Part shown: in pieces, positions 19,201 through 27,533 of the stretch
How the letters are laid out: each line of letters starts with the position of its first letter
Numbering within the stretch: position 1 is the first letter of the stretch
From: Mitsuaria chitosanitabida ATCC BAA-476 = NBRC 102408
GTDB lineage: Bacteria > Pseudomonadota > Gammaproteobacteria > Burkholderiales > Burkholderiaceae_C
Length of the DNA stretch: 64,000 bases
NCBI RefSeq assembly: GCF_001598255.1
Contig: NZ_BCYP01000011.1
Span: forward strand, 1-64,000
Direction: 5' to 3'
Notes under the pieces: generated by a model
Database searches by the model: none
Seen by the model: the letters and a program-made list of their open reading frames with translations, nothing else
Told to the model about the DNA's origin: nothing
Position numbers and translations under genes: made by a program

Positions 19201-19491
19201 GTCGTAGGTGACGACGGTGTAGGAGAGCCCGAACTGCGTGTGCGAGAACACCCGCACCGCATGCGGCAGGCCCGACAGCGCGACCTCGACGGGCAGGGTG
19301 ACCTGTTTCTCGACTTCCTCGGCCGCGTGGCCGGGGTGCAGGGCGATGACGGTGACCTGCGTGTCGGTGACGTCGGGAAAGGCCTCGACCGGCAGGTTCT
19401 GGAAGGCGATCAGGCCGGCGCCGGCGAACAGCAGCACCGCCATCAGCACCAGCACGGGCTGGCTCAGCGCGAAGGTGATGAAGCGTTTCAT
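16282..19491 (-). CDS. czcA: CzcA-type heavy-metal efflux RND pump
   Basis: This is the inner-membrane proton-driven pump of a tripartite metal exporter, with 1069 residues as usual for CzcA/CusA. The fourth membrane helix has DFGIVVDGAVIVVEN, matching the DFGxxxDGAxxxxEN pattern of the divalent-cation group (Zn, Co, Cd, Ni) rather than the pattern of Cu/Ag pumps. The N-terminus MKRFITFALSQPVLVLMAVL and the porter motif VEAFPDVTDTQVTV are typical. The C-terminal tail after the last helix is Arg/Pro/Ser-rich and variable. The exact metal cannot be read from sequence. It overlaps the adaptor gene upstream and the lipoprotein gene downstream. Confidence 0.93.
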   Translation of the reverse strand: MKRFITFALSQPVLVLMAVLLFAGAGLIAFQNLPVEAFPDVTDTQVTVIALHPGHAAEEVEKQVTLPVEVALSGLPHAVRVFSHTQFGLSYTVVTYDDAATVAQVRQEVVERLRGVDLPPGVTADIAPNATPVGEILRYRLRGDGKTSTELRSIEDWTVERALRQVGGVADVVGMGGFIKQYEVQPDLDKLRAMGLSFQNLLDALGRGNANAGGSYVAQGAQQYAIRGLGLLRSADDIGHIVVGARNGTPILIRDVAQVVVGAVPRLGVVGQDEDDDAVTGIVVMRKGENAAEVLRGVKARIAELNARGLPRGVRIEPFYDRTWLMDKTLSTVFRNLVEGALLVALVLYLFLSNLRASLAVVAVIPLALLATFLGLKVMGVPANLLSLGAMDFGIVVDGAVIVVENIMHRLAGQGENLDARTRLRLVADAADEVGRPTLFSMLIIIAAHVPIFALQRHEGRIFQPMALSVSMALVGALICSLTVVPLLAHRLLRRRLPHGDNRVVATAKRLYRPALDWAIRRRGVLFTVAALAFAGAAVLATRLGSEFLPELDEGTYWVNWNMPSSLSQAEAIRVLRLARERLRQVPEVRTVVSKAGQPEDGTDPKTLSMAEVFVDVKPQEQWRPGLTRERLIAEMSAALSDLPGIEPEFSQPIRDNVLESISQIKGQIVVKVSGEDLGELRRIVTDMQREIRQVPGVSLAEIDRIGELPQVAIDIDRDRAARLGLNVADVQDVIEAALAGRAATYLWEGERKFAVTVRLPEAHRALGELARTPISAPGGTVPLDAVATIRETTGVMNIARENGRRTMAIGVFIKDRDMGSVVADMKARLDAHVKVGEGYEVAWSGEFENQERAMRRLAIVVPISLLLIFVLLFNAFNSFRLAALILLNVPLALIGGIVALALCGIPLSVSAAIGFIALSGQAVLNGVVMLTVFEQLRQRGMDALTAVREGALQRLRTVLMTALLAALGLLPMALSHEIGAETQRPLAIVVIGGLVSATLLTLLVLPALYLAWFAPADASVAGGRSRGAGPGAADDREPGSISPSATPPTSSPPRPDRGGPLLPEPGDD

Positions 19492-20840
19492 CCGCGCGGC
19501 TTCCGTTGAGCCGAGACGTCGGCGCGGGTGTCGGCACCGGCGGGCGCGCTGCCGGCGGCCGCCGCGGGCGTCGCGTCGTCCGCGAGGCGCAGCTGGCGGG
19601 CCAGCAGCAGGGCGTTGTCGATCACGATGGGCTCGCCGGGGCGGACGCCGCCGGCCAGCGCGGCCTCGCGCGCGCCCAGGCGGGCCACCTTCACGGGGCG
19701 GGCCTCGAAGACACCGGGACCGGTCTGCACGAAGACGAGGTGGCGATCGCCGTCCAGCAGCACGGCGGCGGCGGGCACGGTGACGTCATCGGCCCGAGGG
19801 CGGCGCACGCGGGCGCTGCCCAGCATCTCGGCCTTGAGCAGGCGCTCGCGGTTGTCGACCTCGGCCCGGACCTTGATGCTGCGGGTCGCGGGATCGATGG
19901 CGTCGGCGGTCGCGGTGACCACGGCGTCGAAGGCGCGACCCGGCCAGGCGGGCACCTCCAGCGTGAAGCGCGTGCCGGGCCGCAGCGCGGCGAGGTCGTT
20001 TTCGCGCGCGTCCACGACCACCCACAGGCGCGACGGGTCGCTGATGACGAACAGTGCCGGCACGCCCGGGCCGGATTGGTCGGGCCGGATCTCGGCGCCG
20101 GGGTTCAGGTTGCGCTCGACGATCACGCCGGCGATGCCCGCCCGCAAGCCCAGTTGCTGGTCGACGCCGCCGGCCGCGCCGTACAGGCTCAGGCGGCTGC
20201 GGGCGCGGGCGGCCTCGGCATTGGCCCGGGCGCTGTCGGCCTCGGCCTGCTCCAGGTCGCGGCGGGCGACGATGCCGGCCTCGCTGAGCTCGCGCTGGCG
20301 CGTCAGCTGCTGCGCGGCCAGGCGCTGGTCGGCGAGCGCGCGGGCCGCGTCGGCCTGCACCTGGCCGAGATCGGCCGAGGACAGTCGCGCCAGCAGCGCG
20401 CCGCGCTGCACGGTCTGGCCGACGTCGGCGCTCAGCTGCTCGACCCGGCCGGCCAGCGGCGCATACAGGCGCTGGGTGCGGGACTCGTCCCAGACCACGT
20501 GGGCGGGGAGCTGGAGCTCGGCGTCCGTCTCGGAGCGAGCGGGCGCGACGCGCAGCAGCCGCAGCTGCGAATGGCCGGCGGGATAGCGCAAGACCTGGCC
20601 CTCGGCGACGGGCGGTGCCTCGGCGGCGGGCGCGGCCTCGTTGCGATCGCAGCCGGACAGGCCCAGCGACAGCACCAGCGCGGCGGCCAGCGCGAGCACC
20701 AGCGGCGCGCTCATCCCGGGAACGAGCTCGGGGAGCCCCTCCGGGAAGGTCCGCTTGAGCGCGCGCCGCAGGGCGCTGCGGGGCAGGCTGACGAGCAGGC
20801 AGCGCAGGGTGTGCGGATGGGGGGTGAGGCGAGGGGTCAT
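19488..20840 (-). CDS. czcB: Periplasmic adaptor (membrane fusion protein) of the metal-efflux system
   Basis: The adaptor links the CzcA pump to the outer-membrane factor. It shows the lipoyl/barrel-sandwich parts (APLAGRVEQLSADVGQTVQRG and GIAGVIVERNLNPGAEI) flanking an alpha-hairpin rich in Ala/Arg/Gln. The beta-barrel region includes VVVDARENDLAALRPG. A lipoprotein signal ends in LSLGLSGC. If translation starts at 20840 (450 residues), this signal is preceded by about 42 unusual residues. An internal ATG at 20712-20714 would give a normal lipoprotein N-terminus, so the true start is uncertain. No His-rich metal-binding tail is present. Confidence 0.9.
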   Translation of the reverse strand: MTPRLTPHPHTLRCLLVSLPRSALRRALKRTFPEGLPELVPGMSAPLVLALAAALVLSLGLSGCDRNEAAPAAEAPPVAEGQVLRYPAGHSQLRLLRVAPARSETDAELQLPAHVVWDESRTQRLYAPLAGRVEQLSADVGQTVQRGALLARLSSADLGQVQADAARALADQRLAAQQLTRQRELSEAGIVARRDLEQAEADSARANAEAARARSRLSLYGAAGGVDQQLGLRAGIAGVIVERNLNPGAEIRPDQSGPGVPALFVISDPSRLWVVVDARENDLAALRPGTRFTLEVPAWPGRAFDAVVTATADAIDPATRSIKVRAEVDNRERLLKAEMLGSARVRRPRADDVTVPAAAVLLDGDRHLVFVQTGPGVFEARPVKVARLGAREAALAGGVRPGEPIVIDNALLLARQLRLADDATPAAAAGSAPAGADTRADVSAQRKPRG

Positions 20841-20842
20841 GG

Positions 20843-22189
20843 TCACGGTCCGGTGAGCAGCCGCCACTGCGCGAGGGCGACATCGTGGTCATGGCGCGCG
20901 GCGAGCGCCTCCATCAGCGCGCCGCGCAGCGTGCGGCGGGCCTCGATCAGGTCGGTCAAGGTGCTGGCGCCCTTGCGGTAGGCGAGCTCGGCCTGGGCCA
21001 GCAGCGCGCGGGCTCGCGGCAGCAGGTCCTGCTCGTGCGCGTCCAGCAGGGTCCGGCTGGCGCTCAGCGCGGTCCAGCGTTGGCGCAGGTCGGCCTCGGA
21101 CTCGGCGCGCGCCTGCAGGGCTTGCTCGCGGGCCTGGTCCAGCTGGGCGCGGGCACGGCCGATCTCGCCCTGTTGCGCGTAGCCGATCTGCAGCGGCATC
21201 TGCAGGCGCAGCTCCAGCAGCCGGGTCGAGGTGCCGGGGTAGTGGTCCAGCGACATGCCCACCGTCACGTCCGACTTGCGGCTCGCGCGGGCCAGGTCGT
21301 AGGCGGAGAGCGCCGCCGTCTCGCGGGCCTGCGCGGCGGCGACTGTGGGGCTGGCGTCGATCGCGGCGTTCAGACCGGCGGCATCGGGGAAGGCGTCGGG
21401 GAAGGTGTCGGCATCCGTCGCCTGGGCGATGAAGCGCACGCCCGGTCGGCCCAGCAGGCGCGCCAGCGCCAGGCTGGCGCCGTCGCGATCGGCCTGGGCG
21501 GTGACGACGTCGTTGCCGGCCTTGCGGGCCTCGATCTCGGTCCGGGACAGGTCCTGTGGCGCCGCGTCGCCGGCGTGCACGCGCTGGCGCATCAGGCCGG
21601 CGAGCGATTCGGCGCTCGCGGCCAGTTCGGTCAGATCCTCGACCCGCGACTGGGCCAGCAGCAGGTCGTGGAAGGCCGCGGCGGCCTGCAGGCGCTGGTC
21701 GCGTCGCACGGTGCGCCAGTCCTCGCGCGCGGCGCCGGCCGCGGCCTGGGCCGCGGCGGTGCGGAGCTCGCGCTTGCCGCCACGCTCCCAGGTCCAGTCC
21801 ACGCCCAGGGACTTGTCGACGCGCTTGTCGTTCAGCCAGCTGCCCGGGCCGACACCGTGCTGCAGGTCCATCTGGCTGGCCTTGGCGGTCAGCACGGGCA
21901 GCGGGGCGTGATCGGCCGTGGCGATGTCGGCCTCGGCCGCGTCGACGCCCAGCCGGGCGATGCGGGCGTCCGCGTTGGTGGCCGCGCCATCGAGCACGTC
22001 GCGCAGGGTGACGGCCACGCCGGTGGCGACGCCTGCGCCGGCTGAGGTGGCGGGGGGGCTCGCTGGGAGGGGGGGCTCGGCGGCGGCCCGCGCGCTCGAG
22101 ACGGTCATGGCGACCAGCGCGGCGAGCAGGGCGACGACCGCCGGCGGTCGATGCGCGGCGGGTGGGGAGGGCGGGGCTTTCCTCGGCAT
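20843..22189 (-). CDS. czcC: TolC-family outer-membrane factor of the metal-efflux system
   Basis: This is the outer-membrane channel of the tripartite exporter, with 448 residues. A signal peptide (LLAALVAMTVSSARA) is followed by two Ala/Arg/Gln-rich repeats of coiled-coil character, the TolC/OEP pattern. The second ends near AYRKGASTLTDLIEARR, typical of CzcC-like proteins. It is the first gene of the operon czcC-czcB-czcA-lipoprotein and is divergent from the two-component genes. Confidence 0.9.
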   Translation of the reverse strand: MPRKAPPSPPAAHRPPAVVALLAALVAMTVSSARAAAEPPLPASPPATSAGAGVATGVAVTLRDVLDGAATNADARIARLGVDAAEADIATADHAPLPVLTAKASQMDLQHGVGPGSWLNDKRVDKSLGVDWTWERGGKRELRTAAAQAAAGAAREDWRTVRRDQRLQAAAAFHDLLLAQSRVEDLTELAASAESLAGLMRQRVHAGDAAPQDLSRTEIEARKAGNDVVTAQADRDGASLALARLLGRPGVRFIAQATDADTFPDAFPDAAGLNAAIDASPTVAAAQARETAALSAYDLARASRKSDVTVGMSLDHYPGTSTRLLELRLQMPLQIGYAQQGEIGRARAQLDQAREQALQARAESEADLRQRWTALSASRTLLDAHEQDLLPRARALLAQAELAYRKGASTLTDLIEARRTLRGALMEALAARHDHDVALAQWRLLTGP

Positions 22190-22212
22190 GGCCGGCGTTA
22201 TCGCAAACCAAG

Positions 22213-22230
22213 CCTGACCGGATCCTGACC
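22213..22230. promoter_or_regulatory. Direct repeat with 11-bp period in the czc/two-component intergenic region
   Basis: Two copies of CCTGACC (22213-22219 and 22224-22230) lie one helical turn apart in the 112-bp divergent region. Tandem half-sites of this spacing are the usual DNA target of OmpR-family regulators. It may be the site for the neighbouring response regulator, controlling both directions. No clear -35/-10 pair was assigned. Confidence 0.5.
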
Positions 22231-22301
22231 TTGGCGCGGTGCCGGAGGGCGGGGCCGGGTCTTGGTTCGTCTGTCATCGAGCCTGGGTTACCGTCGCGCC
22301 C

Positions 22302-22970
22302 ATGCGAATTCTTGCCGTCGAGGACGACGCCACGCTGCGGACCATCGTGCAGCGCAGCCTGAACGAATCCGGTCACCACTGCGACGCGGCGGCCACCGCG
22401 GCCCAGGCCGCCTACCTGTGGCGCATCCAGGTCTTCGACGCCGTGCTGCTGGACCTGGGGCTGCCCGACGGCGACGGCCTGCGTCTGCTGCGCGACGCGC
22501 GGGCCCGGGGCGACCGCACGCCGGTGATGGTGCTGACGGCCCGCAACCGGACCGACGAGCGCATCGCCGGCCTGGACGCCGGCGCCGACGACTACCTGGG
22601 CAAGCCCTTCGACCTGAACGAGGTCGAGGCGCGGCTGCGGGCGCTGATCCGGCGCCGCATGGACGTCAGCGACGACGTGCGCGTGGGGCGCCTGCGCCTG
22701 GACCGGCGGGCGCGCCGGCTCGCGATCGGCGACCAGGCGCTGGAGTTGCCGGCCCGGGAGTTCGACGTGCTGTGGGAGCTGCTCACGCCGCCGGGACGGG
22801 TGGTCAGCAAGCAGCAGCTGTCGGACAAGCTGTCCGGACTGGACGACGCGCTGGGCATGAACGCGCTGGAGGCCTTCATCTCGCGGCTGCGACGCAAGTT
22901 GGCGGGCAGCGGCGCCGGCATCCGGACGCTGCGCGGGCTGGGCTACCTGATCGAGGAGGAGGCCGCATGA
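22302..22970 (+). CDS. OmpR-family response regulator
   Basis: The 222-residue protein is a DNA-binding response regulator. The receiver domain has the acidic pocket EDD (residues 7-9), phospho-acceptor Asp51 (LLDLGLPD), the LTAR segment and Lys in GKPFD. A winged-helix domain follows (LELPAREFDVLWELL through VVSKQQLSDKL to the RRKL wing). The ATG at 22302 fits the family start MRILAVEDD. The closest character is QseB/TctD/CzcR type. Its position opposite the czc operon suggests metal control, which is inference. Confidence 0.92.
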   Translation: MRILAVEDDATLRTIVQRSLNESGHHCDAAATAAQAAYLWRIQVFDAVLLDLGLPDGDGLRLLRDARARGDRTPVMVLTARNRTDERIAGLDAGADDYLGKPFDLNEVEARLRALIRRRMDVSDDVRVGRLRLDRRARRLAIGDQALELPAREFDVLWELLTPPGRVVSKQQLSDKLSGLDDALGMNALEAFISRLRRKLAGSGAGIRTLRGLGYLIEEEAA

Positions 22971-24385
22971 GCGACCGGGGCGTGTCGCTGGCGCGGCGGC
23001 TGTCGCTGCACCTGATCCCGCCGCTGCTGGCGATCTGGGCGCTGGGCGGCGCGATCACGCTGGTGGCGGCGCACCAGGCGACCCAGCGTGCCTATGACCG
23101 CTCGATGCTGGACGACGCGCTGGTGCTCAGCGCCCATGTGATCCGGCAGGACGAGAAGCTCGCGCTGGTGATGAGCCATGGCGACCTGGGGACCATCCTG
23201 TACGACCAGAGCGAGCAGATGTTCTTCGCGATCCATGCGGCGGACGGCCGCCTGATCGCCGGCGAGGCCGACCTGAAGCCGGTCCGCCCGCCCGAGGCCG
23301 CCATCGCCTTCAGCGACGCGGTCTATCGTGGTCGCGAACTGCGGCTGGTCACGCTGCGCCGGGATGCGCTGGACGACGCGTTGATCGTGGTCGGCCAGAC
23401 CACGCGCAGCCGCACCGCGCTGCTGCATCGGCTGCTGTGGGCCTCGCTCCTGCCTCAGGCGCTGCTGGTGGCGCTGATGCTGTGGTGGATGCGCCGGACC
23501 ATCGCCGCGGACCTCGCGCCGGTCACGCGGCTGCGCGACTGGCTGGAGCGTCGGGGGCCGGGTCGCCACGACCCCTTGCCGGAGGCGCTGCGCTCGCCCG
23601 CCCAGACGCGCGAGGTCGCGCAGCTGAGCTCGGCCATCGACCGCCTGCTGGCGCGCATCGAGGCGGGCGCGGCGGCGCAGCGCGAGTTCGCCGGCACGGT
23701 GGCGCATGAGCTGCGCACACCGCTGGCCGGCGTGCGCGCCGCGGCCTCCTACGGTCTGGCGCAGCGCGACCCGCAGCGCTGGCGGGCCCAGCTGGAGGCC
23801 GTGCTGGCCAGCGAGGCGCGGGCCTCCCACATGATCGACCAGCTGCTGGCGCTGGCCCTGGCCGAGGAGAGCGAGGCGGGACTGAACCTGCAGCCGATGG
23901 CGCTGGACGCCTGCGTCCGGCAACTGCTGATCGACTGGCTGCCGCGGCTGGACCAGGCGGAAGTCCACCTGGACGCGCAGGGGCTGGACGAGCGCGTCCT
24001 GCTGCTGTCGGATCGCGCGCTGATCGAGGGCATCCTGACCAACCTGCTGGACAACGCGGTGCGCTACGGCCGTCCGGAGGAGGGCGCGCACCTGCTGTTC
24101 GTCGCGCTGCGCGACGGACCGGACGCGGCGGTCCTCAGCATCTGGGACCAGGGGCCCGGCCTGCCGCCGGAGGAGCTCGAACGCACCGCGCGGCGCTGGA
24201 CCCGCGGCCGTCTGGCGCGCGAGACCGGACAGGGCACGGGCCTGGGCCTGGCCATCGTGCGGCGCTATGCGGAGCTGCTGGGGGCGACCCTCACGATGGC
24301 GCAGGGGCCGGGCGGGCATGGGCTGCGCGTGGACGTGGTGCTGCCGCATCGACGCGTGGAGACGCCGCCGCCGGTGGCGCGATGA
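22967..24385 (+). CDS. Sensor histidine kinase, TctE/QseC type
   Basis: This is the membrane-bound kinase partner of the response regulator, 472 residues, with its ATG overlapping the regulator stop (ATGA). Membrane spans lie at about 13-35 and 154-174. Between them is a periplasmic domain with MFFAIHAADGRLIAGEADL, characteristic of the TctE-like 2CSK_N sensor. The H-box is FAGTVAHELRTPLAG with His247; the N-box is LTNLLDNAVRYG; G-boxes are DQGPGLP and GTGLGLAI. The TctE-like sensor type usually responds to carboxylates, so metal sensing is not assured despite the neighbouring efflux genes. Confidence 0.92.
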   Translation: MSDRGVSLARRLSLHLIPPLLAIWALGGAITLVAAHQATQRAYDRSMLDDALVLSAHVIRQDEKLALVMSHGDLGTILYDQSEQMFFAIHAADGRLIAGEADLKPVRPPEAAIAFSDAVYRGRELRLVTLRRDALDDALIVVGQTTRSRTALLHRLLWASLLPQALLVALMLWWMRRTIAADLAPVTRLRDWLERRGPGRHDPLPEALRSPAQTREVAQLSSAIDRLLARIEAGAAAQREFAGTVAHELRTPLAGVRAAASYGLAQRDPQRWRAQLEAVLASEARASHMIDQLLALALAEESEAGLNLQPMALDACVRQLLIDWLPRLDQAEVHLDAQGLDERVLLLSDRALIEGILTNLLDNAVRYGRPEEGAHLLFVALRDGPDAAVLSIWDQGPGLPPEELERTARRWTRGRLARETGQGTGLGLAIVRRYAELLGATLTMAQGPGGHGLRVDVVLPHRRVETPPPVAR

Positions 24386-24510
24386 GATCGCGACGCGGTC
24401 AATCCTGACGCCCGCGGGTCCCGACTTCCGACGCCGGACTTGATTTCGTTCAAGGACGGCGGGGGTGGGAGCGGGCACATTCGCGCGTCCGACTTCCTCC
24501 CCGCACCGCC

Positions 24511-25725
24511 ATGTCCAGTTCCGCTTCCCTGTTCGATCGCCTGGGCGCCGCGCGCCTGCAACCGCTGATGCTGGCCGGCCGGCGGCTGCTGCCCATCGTG
24601 CAAGGCGGCATGGGGGTGGGGGTGTCGGCGCACCGGCTGGCGGGCAGCGTGGCCGCGCTGGAGGCGGTGGGGACGCTGTCCTCCATCGACCTGCGCCGGC
24701 ATCACCCGGACCTGATGGCCCGCAGCAGCGGTGAGCGGGATCTCGAACGCCGCAAGGCCTTGATCGTCGAGGCCAACCAGACCGCGCTGGCGCGCGAGAT
24801 CGGCAAGGCGCGCGAGCTCTGCCGCGGCAGCGGCCTGCTGGCCGTGAACATCATGCGGGCCGTGAGCGATTACGCGGCCTCGGTCCGGACGGCCCTGGAG
24901 CAGGGCGTGGACGCGCTGGTCGTCGGCGCGGGCCTGCCGCTGGAGCTGCCGGACCTGGCCCGCGAGCACCCCGGGACCGCGTTGATCCCCATCCTGTCGG
25001 ACGCGCGCGGCGTGTCGCTGCTGTGGCGCAAGTGGGAGCGCCGGCAGCGCGTGCCCGACGCGATCGTCATCGAGCATCCGGCGCATGCGGGCGGGCACCT
25101 GGGCGCGGCGCGGGTGGAGGACCTCGGGGAGGCGCGCTTCGACTTCGAGCGCGTGCTGCCGGCGGTGAGGCAATGGATCCGCGAGGCCGGCATGGAAGGC
25201 CGCGTGCCGTTGATCGCCGCGGGCGGCGTGCGCCGCTGCGAGGACATCCAGCGCCTGCAATCGTTGGGCGCGGACGCGGTGCAGCTCGGCACGCCCTTCG
25301 TGGCCACGCACGAATGCGACGCGCATCCCGAGTTCAAGCGCGTGCTCGCGGAAGCGGGCGACGAGGACCTGGTCGAGTTCACCAGCGTGGCGGGCCTGCC
25401 CGCGCGCGCGGTGATGACCCCGTGGCTGCGCAAGTACCTGGGCGCGGAGATCCGCCTGCAGGCGAGCGCGCAGGTCAAGAAGCACTGCACGATGGCCTTC
25501 GACTGCCTGGCGCAGTGCGGGCTGCGCGACGGGTTGAAGGGCTGGGGTCAGTTCTGCATCGACCAGCGGCTCGCGGCCGGGCTGCGCGGTGACGTCGAGA
25601 AGGGACTGTTCTTCCGCGGGAAGGGGATGCTGCCTTTCGGCGCGGGGATCGCGTCGGTGCGGCAGCTGATGGAGCGGCTGCTGACACCGGGGGTGGCGCT
25701 CGGGACGCCTGCCACGACCGCTTGA
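24511..25725 (+). CDS. Nitronate monooxygenase family protein
   Basis: This FMN-dependent TIM-barrel enzyme oxidises alkyl nitronates, such as propionate 3-nitronate, to carbonyl and nitrite. The 404 residues carry QGGMGVGVSAHRLAG near the N-terminus, the family segment EHPAHAGGHLG, and the FMN-phosphate loops IAAGGVRR and GADAVQLGTPFV. The C-terminal KKHCTMAFDCLAQCG...FFRGKGMLPFG is typical of the larger bacterial subgroup. The substrate in vivo is unknown. The gene stands alone, 125 bp after the kinase gene, converging with the DUF2235 gene. Confidence 0.88.
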   Translation: MSSSASLFDRLGAARLQPLMLAGRRLLPIVQGGMGVGVSAHRLAGSVAALEAVGTLSSIDLRRHHPDLMARSSGERDLERRKALIVEANQTALAREIGKARELCRGSGLLAVNIMRAVSDYAASVRTALEQGVDALVVGAGLPLELPDLAREHPGTALIPILSDARGVSLLWRKWERRQRVPDAIVIEHPAHAGGHLGAARVEDLGEARFDFERVLPAVRQWIREAGMEGRVPLIAAGGVRRCEDIQRLQSLGADAVQLGTPFVATHECDAHPEFKRVLAEAGDEDLVEFTSVAGLPARAVMTPWLRKYLGAEIRLQASAQVKKHCTMAFDCLAQCGLRDGLKGWGQFCIDQRLAAGLRGDVEKGLFFRGKGMLPFGAGIASVRQLMERLLTPGVALGTPATTA

Positions 25726-25754
25726 GGTCGAGCGCCCACGCCACCCCTTCGGCG

Positions 25755-27413
25755 TCAGATCTTGCCGATGGTGCTCTGCGGCGGGGGGGCTGTTGTCGAG
25801 GTCCTGGCTGCGCCCGAGGGGAGCAGGTCCCGGTGGAAGCGCACGAGATCGAGTGCCGGGTGAGCCGACGCCTCGCCCACGAAGCCCATCAGACGAAGGG
25901 CGCGGAGGAGGCCGTCCGCACAGGCGTCGAATCGGGCATTCTCATTGGCGGCGTGGGCGGGGCTGGGCGCCGCGAGGGTGCCGAACCCGACGACCCGACG
26001 CGAGAGCTGCTGCGCGGCGGACATGATCGTGCCCTCCCGGTCCAGTAGTTCCCCGATGCACAGCGCCCGGGCGAATGCCTCGACCTCCAAGGCATCCGCG
26101 GGCCCGGTCGAGTGGATGAAGGTCTCGATGCGCGCCTGCGACGCGTCAAGCTCGGCGAGGGTCACGGAGCGCCACCACCGGTGGGTCGGGCGCTCGAACT
26201 GGAAGCCCAGCCAGTCGTTGGACGGCGAGAGCATCAGGCAGGCGCAGGCCCCGAGCGCGAGCCGGTCCACCAGGCGAAGCGCCTCGTTCACATGGGGGAA
26301 GGTGAACGCATAGTCCGCCTTGTCGGCCTGGAGCAGATAGGTCTTCGTCGTGTCGTGGAACACGTGGGTCCGCCAGAGATCCCGCTCGTAATGGAGCAGC
26401 ATGTCGCGCGGCTTCGGCCAGGAGGTGAGCAGGTACAGGCCGGTCATCGCGCTGTGGACGACCTCGCCGCGCGGCCGGTCGGCCCACCAGGCCACCTTCG
26501 ACGACAGGCGCAGCCCCAGGTCGTACGCTTCCTGCGCCATCCACCGGAGCGCGACGACGGAGAGGCCGTCCTCGCCTTCCGCATAGCCTCCGCCCACGTC
26601 GGAATGCGCGCCGGGGAACCAGACCTGCTTCAGGCGCGGATCGGGGTGCCAGGGCACGACCTCGAAGTCCGGCCGGATCTCATGCAAGGCGAGCGCGTGG
26701 CGCGCGTGCATGACCTGCGGGGGCAGGTCGTGATGGTGGAACTCCGTGAAGTTCGCGGTCAAGCGGGTGACGCGGGAGGGCAGTCCCAGCGAGCCCACCG
26801 TGTCCCAGACCCCCAGGAAATGCAGCGGCAGCGGCCGGTCGTCGTACCCCTGGATCCCTCGGAGCGGCCGCAGGAAGTCCTCCAGGGCCGATTGGGCGGG
26901 ATCGGTGCCGCGCTCGTACAGCGCGTAGGCCTCGTCGACCTTGTCCAGGTGATTCGACAGCAGCATCCCGACCTTGTCGACGAAGCCCGCCAGCGAGCGC
27001 ACGGCGAAGGCGCCTCGGCTGAAGCCGAACAGGAAGACCTGATCGCCGGTCTCGTAGTGCTGGCAGAGGAACGCGTAGAGCGCCTTGATCCGGGCCTCGG
27101 TGCCCCGGCCGAAGGCGCCTCCCATCAGGCCCTGGAGAAAGTCGTTGTCGTCGATGGGCAGGTCCTCGCCCAGGTGGCGCGAGAGCAGCACCGCATAGTC
27201 GGCTTCGGACAGGTTTCCGGCGTCCACGAGCGGCGCGGTGCCGACGCCCTGGACATACAGCTTGATCTGCGGCTTGCCCTCGCGGTCGACGTCGTCTACG
27301 GCGTCGAACAGCCGGGCGACGTTGGTGGGGGACTCGGCTTCCTTCTCGTTCCAGGTGCCGTCGATGAACAGGCAGATGTTCTTGCCGTTCGAGGGGGTGT
27401 TGCGGTCGTCCAT
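25755..27413 (-). CDS. DUF2235 domain protein (Tle1-like alpha/beta hydrolase)
   Basis: The 552-residue protein opens with NICLFIDGTWNEKEAE, the DUF2235 start. It contains the nucleophile elbow GFSRGA (Ser132), a conserved WDTVGS (Asp204) and GAHSDVGGGY (His270), matching the Ser-Asp-His arrangement of Tle1 phospholipases delivered by type VI secretion. The rest, to about residue 470, fits the longer family members. No VgrG, PAAR, adaptor or immunity gene adjoins it, and it has no signal peptide, so a housekeeping or orphan-effector role remains open. Its G+C is slightly lower than that of its neighbours. Confidence 0.8.
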   Translation of the reverse strand: MDDRNTPSNGKNICLFIDGTWNEKEAESPTNVARLFDAVDDVDREGKPQIKLYVQGVGTAPLVDAGNLSEADYAVLLSRHLGEDLPIDDNDFLQGLMGGAFGRGTEARIKALYAFLCQHYETGDQVFLFGFSRGAFAVRSLAGFVDKVGMLLSNHLDKVDEAYALYERGTDPAQSALEDFLRPLRGIQGYDDRPLPLHFLGVWDTVGSLGLPSRVTRLTANFTEFHHHDLPPQVMHARHALALHEIRPDFEVVPWHPDPRLKQVWFPGAHSDVGGGYAEGEDGLSVVALRWMAQEAYDLGLRLSSKVAWWADRPRGEVVHSAMTGLYLLTSWPKPRDMLLHYERDLWRTHVFHDTTKTYLLQADKADYAFTFPHVNEALRLVDRLALGACACLMLSPSNDWLGFQFERPTHRWWRSVTLAELDASQARIETFIHSTGPADALEVEAFARALCIGELLDREGTIMSAAQQLSRRVVGFGTLAAPSPAHAANENARFDACADGLLRALRLMGFVGEASAHPALDLVRFHRDLLPSGAARTSTTAPPPQSTIGKI

Positions 27414-27533
27414 GGCGTCCTCGGTGGGGTGTCGGTGTCACGGACATCGGGGTGATCCGGCCGCGCAGCCGCGCTTATAGCAAGGTGAGTGCTGCGCGGG
27501 TACACCCCCCGAGGGGTGGGTGGAGAGGGAGCG

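Noticed and set aside
16114-19509. 1131-codon open frame on the plus strand opposite czcA
   Set aside because: It is antisense to a fully motif-supported RND pump; its product is rich in His, Arg, Gln and Asp with no domain, as expected from the reverse of G+C-rich codons.
27519-27528. Ten-base match to the tRNA-Ala 3' end (30955-30964) as a possible attachment-site duplicate
   Set aside because: GGTGGAGAGG is too short and G-rich to be significant, and no integrase lies between the copies.
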